From an uncultured Collinsella sp. (GTDB lineage Bacteria; Actinomycetota; Coriobacteriia; Coriobacteriales; Coriobacteriaceae), in NCBI GenBank assembly GCA_902479075.1, contig CABSNK010000034.1, forward strand, positions 1-11,166: a stretch of 11,166 nt of DNA, given 5' to 3'. The position numbers and the translations under genes were made by a program. Below the pieces are notes generated by a model. It saw only the letters and a program-made list of their open reading frames with translations. It ran no database searches and had not been told where the DNA came from. Within the stretch, counting starts at the first letter, position 1; every line of letters begins with the position of its first letter. Shown one piece after another: positions 5,991 to 11,166 of the stretch.

Positions 5991-6935
5991 TTATTCCTCG
6001 CGGTCGAACTCCTCGTCGGCGTCGAGTACGCGGCCGCTATAGTTGATATGGCCGGTCACGGCATCCATGTCACCGGTCTCGATAAAGCGGGCAACGGTGA
6101 GCTCGTAATCGGTCAGCGCGCGCTCAAAGACCTCGGGGAAGCTCTCGGTCGAGACCTCATCGGTAAAGGGGTTCTTCCATGTCAGGTGGCCCAGGTTACC
6201 GGTGCGCTCGGGCAGCTCCGTCGTCACGCGATGGGCAAGGCCGTCGAGCAGCGAGTAGTCATGCACCAAGCCCTCAACCAGAGCAATCGCGCGCGTCTTT
6301 ACCGAGCCGGCCGGCTCAATGGTGCGATAGAGCATCTGCATGTCCGAGACGGCGCCGGCGTACTCCCCCGCCGGGATGTCGATACCGTACACGCGCCCGG
6401 CGACGTAGCTCATCAGCACGCCGGCAACGCGATTGATGCGGTCGGTAGTGACGATCTCGCCCGCCGGCGGATAATCCTCGACCGTTGCCCCATCGCGCTT
6501 GAGCTGCAGCATCAGCACGTCCAAGTCGCTTTCGAGCACGGCATGAACTTGACTGCCCGAAGCCTCGAGCTCGGGATCGGAATCTACAATGCCAAACTGC
6601 TGCTCGTAGACAAAGGGGTGGGCATTGCGGTCGAGTACATAGTGAGACAGCAGGCCCAGCGCAAAGGCGCGGCCCAGATTGGCGTCGCGCGGCTGCAGGT
6701 GCGACACGCCGTCGCGCAGGCACGAGAACTGGCGCGACATGCGCGAGCGGTGCATGACCTGAGCAAGCGACGTGCAGTCGGAAACGCGCGGCGTGAGCAT
6801 GTGGAAGAAAAACGGGTCGGGACCTTGGTTTCCCAGGATAAAGGCGATGCGCTCCTCGTCGGACGTAATAACGCCCTGCGGAAGACGGTCGATGCTTTCC
6901 TCGCCAAACAGATGATGCGTAATGAGCGCGGGCAT
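5991..6935 (-). CDS. zinc-dependent phospholipase C-like protein
   Basis: A 314-residue protein of the zinc-dependent phospholipase C/S1-P1 nuclease-like superfamily. Candidate zinc ligands appear in the order seen in that fold: H7-H8 near the N-terminus, D40 in GNQGPDPFFFH (with H45), the core H98-x3-D102-x3-H106 in SHYVLDRNAHPF, and H131-x3-E135 in HAVLE. The family hydrolyses phospholipids or other phosphodiesters. However, this protein has no signal peptide, unlike secreted clostridial alpha-toxin-type enzymes, so it is likely an intracellular member whose substrate is unknown. The C-terminal tail is acidic. The ATG at 6935 has AAAGGA five bases upstream; an upstream in-frame start at 6965 lacks such a site. 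It lies 92 bases downstream of LytTR regulator 2 with no convincing terminator between, so co-transcription with that system is possible. Confidence 0.82.
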   Translation of the reverse strand: MPALITHHLFGEESIDRLPQGVITSDEERIAFILGNQGPDPFFFHMLTPRVSDCTSLAQVMHRSRMSRQFSCLRDGVSHLQPRDANLGRAFALGLLSHYVLDRNAHPFVYEQQFGIVDSDPELEASGSQVHAVLESDLDVLMLQLKRDGATVEDYPPAGEIVTTDRINRVAGVLMSYVAGRVYGIDIPAGEYAGAVSDMQMLYRTIEPAGSVKTRAIALVEGLVHDYSLLDGLAHRVTTELPERTGNLGHLTWKNPFTDEVSTESFPEVFERALTDYELTVARFIETGDMDAVTGHINYSGRVLDADEEFDREE

Positions 6936-6974
6936 AATGATCCTTTCGATTTCATTCGATGTCACCCATTATGC

Positions 6975-7005
6975 CCACCGCACGGTCATGCCAAACCTGC
7001 GGCGG
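6975..7005 (-). promoter_or_regulatory. hairpin and possible weak promoter between regulator 2 and the phospholipase-like gene
   Basis: On the minus strand CCGCCGCA (7005-6998) pairs with TGCGGTGG (6982-6975), with one G-U, and an inner GGT/ACC extends it. There is no following T run. TTGGCA lies in its loop and CATAAT 15 bases further on, a suboptimal promoter spacing. The stretch may be a weak terminator of the regulator, a promoter of the phospholipase-like gene, or neither. Confidence 0.25.
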
Positions 7006-7027
7006 TAAACGATGATATGCAGACTGC

Positions 7028-7762
7028 CTACGCAAGTCCCAAGTGCGCCTTGACCTCGGCAGCGCGACGACGGGACACAGGCACCGTCGAGGTTACGCGA
7101 TCGAGCCTGAGCTCCATAAGACCCGTGGAACCGATCTCGACATTATGCACGTCTTCCAAATTGACCAGATAACTGCGGTGGACACGGATAAAGCCCTCGG
7201 AGGCCAGGCGCCGCTCGAGCGAGGAAATCGACTCATTGATCAGGTATGTTCCCTCAGCGCAGACGGCGTTGCAAAAATCGGCGCGCGCCTCAAAGTAGCA
7301 GACATCCGCCACGGGAATGAACACCCTTTTGCCCCCACGATCCACCGTCAGGCGCAAAGGCTGGCGCGGAGCATGGACGACACGGCGAGCGCCCAGGGCG
7401 GTCTCGATCTTGTCGAGTGCCTTTGACAAGCGGGCATCCTCGACCGGTTTGACGATGTAATCGACAGCATCGAGGTTATAGGCATCAGCCGCATACTCGG
7501 CAAATGCCGTCACAAACACCACGACTGGCGGCGTCTTTAGGTTCTGCAGCGTCTCGGCAAGCTCAATTCCCGAGCGACCGGGCATGGTAATGTCTAAAAA
7601 CAGCACGTCGGGCTTGTTCGACAGAATCGACTCCACGGCTTCGGTGACATTGCCCGCCTCGGCAATCTGACCCACACGCGTATCCTTTTCCAACAGATAG
7701 CGTAGTTCAGCCCTAATGGGAGGCTCGTCATCAACCACCAAGATGTTCCAGCCTTCGGACAT
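7028..7762 (-). CDS. LytTR-family response regulator (system 2)
   Basis: A 244-residue response regulator built like the one at 1023-1739. The receiver domain (about 6-122) has D11-D12, phospho-acceptor D57 in LFLDITMPGRSG, T85 in FVTAF and K105 in IVKPVED. The LytTR DNA-binding domain (about 137-244) contains the IRVHRSYLVNLEDV block and the terminal VPVSRRR motif. The ATG at 7762 has GAGGGG roughly eight bases ahead. It starts 37 bases after the stop of kinase 2, so the two are one transcription unit. By alignment by eye it is clearly paralogous to regulator 1 in both domains but differs throughout, so this is an old divergence and not a recent duplication. Targets are unknown; the neighbouring phospholipase-like, MFS and amidohydrolase genes are candidates. 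Confidence 0.95.
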   Translation of the reverse strand: MSEGWNILVVDDEPPIRAELRYLLEKDTRVGQIAEAGNVTEAVESILSNKPDVLFLDITMPGRSGIELAETLQNLKTPPVVVFVTAFAEYAADAYNLDAVDYIVKPVEDARLSKALDKIETALGARRVVHAPRQPLRLTVDRGGKRVFIPVADVCYFEARADFCNAVCAEGTYLINESISSLERRLASEGFIRVHRSYLVNLEDVHNVEIGSTGLMELRLDRVTSTVPVSRRRAAEVKAHLGLA

Positions 7763-7799
7763 ATGCGCTTCCCCTCTTTTCTCTCAATCCAACCGCGTA

Positions 7800-9191
7800 C
7801 TACACCGTTAGCGGCGCCGGCTCATGCGGCTCGCCGTTCAACTCAACGATGACCTGCGTTCCCACGCCCTCCTGGGACTTCACGCGCATGCCAGAATCTT
7901 CTCCGTAAAAGAAATGGATGCGCTGAAGCACGTTGAAGAGCGCCAAGCCGCAACCTCGCTTGATGGAGCCGTCGGCGGTAATGCTCTCGGGCTCCTCTCG
8001 GCGATGCTGCTCAAACAGATGCGCGCAGACTTCTTCGCTCATACCGATGCCGTCATCTTCGACGATGATCTCCAAGCCGTCATCGGTCTCAAAAGCCCTA
8101 ACACGAATAGAAAGCGGCTCGGTCTCGCGCTGCGCATGCTTGATGCAGTTTTCGAGCAGCGGCTGCAAGATAAACGGCGGCACCAGGCTGTCGCGCACCT
8201 CAAAGTCGATGTCGACCGAAACGCGCAGACGGCCGTCGCCATACCGGGCCTGCATAAGATTGATATAACGGGTGCCCTGTTCCACCTCGTGCTCGAGCGT
8301 GGTGAGCGTATCGGAATCAGAAAGCGTCTGACGATAGTAGTTGGAAAAGTCGATCAGCAGCGATCGCGCCTTGTCGGGCTCGGTTCGAACGAGCGACACA
8401 ATCGTGCTAATGGTATTGAATAGAAAATGCGGGTCGACCTGCGACTGCAGGGCGCGTAGCTCAACGCGAGCTGTGAGCTCGTCCTGGCGCTCGAGCTCAA
8501 AGCTGGCGAGCTGCGTGGAAATGAGATCGGCAAAACCCGAAGCAAGGGCCGTCTGGCGCATATCGATGCTGCTCAGGCGGGGGTAATACAGCTCGAGTGT
8601 GCCCACACAATGCCCGCGCACGGTAAGCGGCGCGACAATGCCGGCGCGCAGGCGGGGAAAATAGCCACCCGTCTCATTGGAGGTGTCACGCGAAAACACG
8701 CTCTGCTCACCCGTCTCAATCACGTTGAGCGTGGTCTTGAGCACTACCGGGGTGCCGGCAGGGCACTTTGCCGAGTCCTCGCCCCAACTTGCCAACACCT
8801 GTTTGCCATCGGTAAAGCAGATGGCGGAGGCGATGGTCTCGGATAGGATAATTTTAGAGGCACCCAGGGCCGCTTCGGGCGTAAGGCCGCGCGACGTGTA
8901 GGCGAATATTTTTGATGCGATGGCGAGCGTACGGTCGGTTGCGCTCGATGTGATGTCGTCGGGGACCACAAAGACATATGAGAAAAAGAAGCACAGCATG
9001 ACCAAGCCGGCAATAACGACAACGCCCGGAACGGGATTGGGATTATCGGTTAAATCCCAGATAAGCAGCAGGATAAGCGCCGGAACGACAACACCGAGCA
9101 GGATGGCCTGGACCACATGCTGGGCCGTGCGAAAGACCTTGGTAGAGTTGTAGCTCTTGCCCAGAATCAACCTGTTTAAATCCACCGTCAT
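7800..9191 (-). CDS. LytS-type sensor histidine kinase (system 2)
   Basis: A 463-residue sensor kinase paired with the LytTR regulator just downstream. Two membrane helices (about 27-46 and 55-76) precede a cytosolic GAF-like region (about 88-230) with a RAGIVAPLTVRGHCVGTLELYY block, cysteines C125, C143 and C195, and an ALASGFADLISTQLA helix also seen in kinase 1. The phospho-acceptor motif is QVDPHFLFN (H255), with D in place of the more usual N before PHF. The HATPase part shows LLENCIKH (N348), DDGIGM (379-384) and RGCGLALFN (412-420). The frame is open to 9260, but that extension crosses a terminator-like hairpin. At 9191 the GGGG tract touches the ATG, which is too close for a good ribosome site. 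A GTG two codons in (9185) has ideal spacing and may be the true start. Confidence 0.93.
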   Translation of the reverse strand: MTVDLNRLILGKSYNSTKVFRTAQHVVQAILLGVVVPALILLLIWDLTDNPNPVPGVVVIAGLVMLCFFFSYVFVVPDDITSSATDRTLAIASKIFAYTSRGLTPEAALGASKIILSETIASAICFTDGKQVLASWGEDSAKCPAGTPVVLKTTLNVIETGEQSVFSRDTSNETGGYFPRLRAGIVAPLTVRGHCVGTLELYYPRLSSIDMRQTALASGFADLISTQLASFELERQDELTARVELRALQSQVDPHFLFNTISTIVSLVRTEPDKARSLLIDFSNYYRQTLSDSDTLTTLEHEVEQGTRYINLMQARYGDGRLRVSVDIDFEVRDSLVPPFILQPLLENCIKHAQRETEPLSIRVRAFETDDGLEIIVEDDGIGMSEEVCAHLFEQHRREEPESITADGSIKRGCGLALFNVLQRIHFFYGEDSGMRVKSQEGVGTQVIVELNGEPHEPAPLTV

Positions 9192-9215
9192 CCCCTTTTG
9201 TCTACCGCATCCATA

Positions 9216-9251
9216 GCAATAAAGAGGGCCGCAAGCGACCCTCTCCATTGC
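9216..9251 (-). terminator. intrinsic terminator after the amidohydrolase gene, or leader hairpin of system 2
   Basis: On the minus strand GAGGGTCGC (9243-9235) pairs with GCGGCCCTC (9232-9224), followed by TTTATT. Pairing continues outward as GCAAT (9251-9247) with ATTGC (9220-9216) through two G-U pairs, giving about 16-17 bp with a tiny loop. It lies 52 bases past the amidohydrolase stop and 25 bases before the kinase 2 start. The likely -10 box of kinase 2 overlaps its outer end. Confidence 0.75.
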
Positions 9252-9261
9252 ATTATGCAAT
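9247..9261. repeat. 15-base palindrome overlapping a -10-like box upstream of kinase 2
   Basis: ATTGCAT-T-ATGCAAT is a perfect 7+1+7 palindrome. On the minus strand it contains CATAAT (9257-9252), a plausible -10 box for the kinase-regulator operon. No clear -35 box is found 16-18 bases upstream. A dimeric repressor or the cell's own regulator could act here; this is position-based inference only. Confidence 0.35.
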
Positions 9262-9302
9262 CAAAAACTGTGTTTTACACCCAGTCATCGACAAACGGTA
9301 TC

Positions 9303-10580
9303 TTAGGCGCTGTATTTGTTGGCCTCGCCAAAGGTGCCAGCCTCGACGATCCAGCCGTCCTTCATGATGACGTCCATGTTGTCGGTGTTGAGCACGTGGA
9401 TGTCGGCGGCGACGTCACCGTTGACGACCAGCAGGTCGGCGCACTTGCCGGCCTCGATGGAACCGGTCTCGTCCTCGATGTGGCACATCTTGGCACCGTT
9501 GAGGGTGGCGCAGGTGATGGTCTCGACCGGGGTGAAGCCGATCTTGTCGACGAACTCGTACATCTCCTCGATGGAGCAGGTGCCGTACGGGGTGACGAAG
9601 GAGAAGGAGTCGGAGCCGATCGTCATGACGACGCCGCGCTTCTTGGCCTCGCGCAAGCAGTCGTAGTTGCGCTGCAGCTCCTTCTCGACCAGGGTGCCCT
9701 CGTACTTGTCGTGCAGCTCGGGGACGTAGACGGGCGGATAGGTGGCGTACCAGGTGGGCAGGAAGGCGATTGTCGGGGTGAAGAAGGTGCCCTGCTCGGC
9801 CATGAGGTCCATGGTGCGCTCATCGATATCGAAACCGTGAATCAGCTGCTCGCAGCCAAAGCGAACGGAATCGTAGGCAGCGGCGTGGTTGTTGTAGCAG
9901 TGGCTCCACACGGGGATGCCGACCATCTTTGCCTCGTCGACCACGGCCTGGATCTCCTCGGAGCAGTAGTGCTGGTCGCGACCGGAGTCCCAGCGCCAGA
10001 TGCCGCCACCGGTAGCCCAGATCTTGATGGCATCGGGGTTCTCGCGCAGGCGACGACGGACGGCCTTGCGCAGATCCCAAGGACCGTCGACCTGGTCGCC
10101 CCAGGGATGGGATTCCTTGTTGAGCTCCTGGGTGCAGTGGTGAGAGTCACCGTGGCCGGCAACGCGGCAGAAACCGAGGCCGGTGGCCAGAACGCGCGGG
10201 CCCTTGAAGACGCCCTTGTCGATGCAGTCACGGATCTGGATACCAAAGCGGCCGATCTCGCAGACGGTGGTGAGGCCGTGGGTGAGGCAGTCGTAGGCCT
10301 GCTTGACGGCGACGGCCTGCTTCTCGAGGAGCGGCTGCATGACCCAATCGGTGTCATCGTCGGTCAGGTTGCCCGAGAAGTGCAGGTGGGTGTCGATCAG
10401 GCCGGGAAGGACGGTCTTGCCGGCGGCATCGATAACCTCAACGCCCTCGGGAAGGTCCTGCATAGTGCCGGCGTACTCGATCTTGCCGTTGTCGTCGACG
10501 AGAACGAGGGAGTTCTCGACCGGCTCGGCACCGGTACCGTCGATGAGCTTGCCGCCAACGATTGCATACTTAGTGGACAT
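9303..10580 (-). CDS. metal-dependent amidohydrolase (imidazolonepropionase/Xaa-Pro dipeptidase-like)
   Basis: A 425-residue amidohydrolase-superfamily enzyme expected to cleave a C-N bond in a peptide-like, imide or related substrate at a binuclear metal site. Ligands are visible in order: H65-x-H67 in LIDTHLHFSG, bridging (carboxylated) lysine K186 in IKIWATGGG, H227 in WSHCYN, H248 in LIHGFD, and catalytic aspartate D324 in TIGSDS. The small beta domain is formed by both ends: residues 1-60, ending VLPG, and about 370-415, with SIEAGKCADLLVV. The KIWATGGG block points to the subgroup that includes prolidase-like and N-acyl-amino-acid hydrolysing enzymes. There is no signal peptide, so it is cytosolic. 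A near-perfect AAGGAGG precedes the ATG at 10580. It follows an APC permease gene by 131 bases, suggesting that the permease imports the substrate or exports the product. Confidence 0.93.
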   Translation of the reverse strand: MSTKYAIVGGKLIDGTGAEPVENSLVLVDDNGKIEYAGTMQDLPEGVEVIDAAGKTVLPGLIDTHLHFSGNLTDDDTDWVMQPLLEKQAVAVKQAYDCLTHGLTTVCEIGRFGIQIRDCIDKGVFKGPRVLATGLGFCRVAGHGDSHHCTQELNKESHPWGDQVDGPWDLRKAVRRRLRENPDAIKIWATGGGIWRWDSGRDQHYCSEEIQAVVDEAKMVGIPVWSHCYNNHAAAYDSVRFGCEQLIHGFDIDERTMDLMAEQGTFFTPTIAFLPTWYATYPPVYVPELHDKYEGTLVEKELQRNYDCLREAKKRGVVMTIGSDSFSFVTPYGTCSIEEMYEFVDKIGFTPVETITCATLNGAKMCHIEDETGSIEAGKCADLLVVNGDVAADIHVLNTDNMDVIMKDGWIVEAGTFGEANKYSA

Positions 10581-10590
10581 GGTTCCTCCT

Positions 10591-10602
10591 TATGGATCCA
10601 TA
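10591..10602. promoter_or_regulatory. 12-base palindrome in the amidohydrolase leader
   Basis: TATGGATCCATA is a perfect palindrome immediately upstream of the ribosome binding site. A TATATG box (10604-10599) with a TTAACC box 17 bases upstream, both on the minus strand, could form a weak promoter overlapping it. In that case the palindrome might be an operator; it may also be chance. Confidence 0.25.
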
Positions 10603-10610
10603 TAGTGGGC

Positions 10611-10634
10611 GAGGCCGTGTTGGGTTAAGGCCTC
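10611..10634. repeat. 6-bp stem-loop between permease and amidohydrolase genes
   Basis: GAGGCC (10611-10616) and GGCCTC (10629-10634) form a short stem with a 12-base loop. There is no T run on either strand. Its role is unclear; it could stabilise or punctuate a permease-amidohydrolase transcript. Confidence 0.35.
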
Positions 10635-10662
10635 ACAAAGCTACCCAAGTGGTGCCGGGTTC

Positions 10663-10691
10663 GGTGCGCGGGAGAGAGGGCCCCGCGCACC
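10663..10691 (-). terminator. GC-rich hairpin after the permease gene, terminator-like but lacking a T tract
   Basis: GGTGCGCGGG (10663-10672) and CCCGCGCACC (10682-10691) form a perfect 10-bp stem with a 9-base loop, starting 20 bases past the permease stop codon. No T run follows on the minus strand. It may be a weak terminator that lowers read-through into the amidohydrolase gene, or an mRNA-stabilising hairpin. Confidence 0.5.
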
Positions 10692-10711
10692 CGATCCGCC
10701 CCGGCTAGGCG

Positions 10712-11166
10712 TTACTTTTTGCGGGAATTGGTGAAAGCCATGAGGGCCAGGCCAATAGCCAACCAGCCGATCACGATGCTCCACTCCACCATGTTGAGGG
10801 AGGCGGGAGAGAACGGAATCACGAGCAGGCCGATGATGATGGCGCAGGCAGCGATAGCGAGACCGATGCCAAACTTGCCGCCGGGCACCTCGTAGGGACG
10901 AGGCAGGTCGGGCTCGGTGAAGCGCATGCGCAGGCAGGCGAGGGCGACCATACCGCAGGAGAAGATGAAGGCGAGAGCCGACACGTTGGTCAGAGGGATG
11001 AGCATGTTCTTGCCCAGGAACGGACCGATGACGGTGATAACGCCCAGAACGACGCAGGCGAGCTTGGGAGCGCCGGACTTGGGGTCGACCTCGGCGAACT
11101 TCTCGGGCAGTTGGCCCTTGCGGCCCATGGCGAGCATGATGCGGCTCGTGGCGCCGTAGAAGGAGT
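10712..11166 (-). CDS. APC-family amino-acid permease, C-terminal part (5' end beyond window)
   Basis: The last 151 codons of an amino acid/polyamine/organocation permease; the frame stays open to the right edge and reads SFYGATSRIMLAMGRKGQLP at its start. The motif SRIMLAMGRxGxLP followed by a P-x-x-GAPKLA segment is typical of the cytoplasmic loop between helices 8 and 9 in this superfamily. Four further hydrophobic helices follow (TMs 9-12), with FTEPDLPRPYEVPGG between helices 10 and 11, which is also characteristic. The protein ends NSRKK. It is an inner-membrane transporter of amino acids or related amines. The specificity-determining first half is missing, so the substrate cannot be told. 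The amidohydrolase gene follows on the same strand. Confidence 0.9.
   Translation of the reverse strand, partial: SFYGATSRIMLAMGRKGQLPEKFAEVDPKSGAPKLACVVLGVITVIGPFLGKNMLIPLTNVSALAFIFSCGMVALACLRMRFTEPDLPRPYEVPGGKFGIGLAIAACAIIIGLLVIPFSPASLNMVEWSIVIGWLAIGLALMAFTNSRKK

Noticed and set aside
5988..7172. Plus-strand open frame across the phospholipase-like gene and regulator 2
   Set aside because: It spans two well-supported minus-strand genes and the gap between them and has no recognisable motif.
9192..9260. Upstream in-frame ATG extending kinase 2 by 23 codons
   Set aside because: The extension crosses the hairpin at 9216-9251, is cysteine-rich without homology to kinase 1, and has no ribosome site.
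9198..10628. Long plus-strand open frame opposite the amidohydrolase gene
   Set aside because: It mirrors the codons of a clearly recognised amidohydrolase; its translation is low-complexity (rich in V, G, D and L) with no domain, and no ribosome site fits.
1..11166. CRISPR array, prophage, transposase, toxin-antitoxin or defence system
   Set aside because: No regularly spaced direct repeats, no phage or transposase motifs and no small paired genes were found; every substantial gene belongs to a recognisable housekeeping, transport or signalling family.

Overview
The window looks like chromosome of a moderately high-GC Coriobacteriia, most probably Collinsella or a close relative. This is inferred from protein flavour and codon use (GC-rich third positions, strong GGAGG-type ribosome binding sites), not from a marker gene. 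Every gene I can support lies on the minus strand, so the region reads from high to low coordinates.

In transcription order: (1) The 3' part of an APC-family amino-acid permease runs off the right edge (10712-11166). It is followed by an amidohydrolase of the imidazolonepropionase/Xaa-Pro dipeptidase-like group (9303-10580). Together they look like an uptake-plus-hydrolysis pair. (2) A LytS-type sensor kinase and a LytTR response regulator (TCS2; 7800-9191 and 7028-7762) are followed by a zinc-dependent phospholipase C-like protein (5991-6935). (3) An intergenic stem-loop (5909-5975) is followed by a UMF1/Atg22-like MFS permease (4511-5770). (4) A second cluster consists of a family-2-like glycosyltransferase (3152-4339), a second LytS-type kinase (1812-3155, overlapping the glycosyltransferase stop as ATGA) and a second LytTR regulator (1023-1739). 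(5) A YfcE-like metallophosphoesterase (461-928) ends at a strong terminator. (6) A 409-base non-coding stretch contains a 39-bp perfect inverted repeat and the promoter of a tRNA-Asp gene that runs off the left edge.

The main biological theme is two paralogous LytS/LytTR two-component systems within about 8 kb. Both kinases have only two predicted N-terminal membrane helices followed by a cytosolic GAF-like region, rather than the multi-helix LYT sensor. The first system is tied by translational overlap to a glycosyltransferase, and the second may be co-transcribed with the phospholipase-like gene. Their signals and targets cannot be read from the sequence.

A recurring architectural feature is an intrinsic-terminator-like hairpin a few tens of bases upstream of a start codon on the same strand (before 928, 4339 and 9191). 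These are either ends of the preceding transcripts or leader attenuators. I see no CRISPR array, prophage, transposase or toxin-antitoxin module. The most unusual non-coding items are the two long inverted repeats at 160-304 and 5909-5975.
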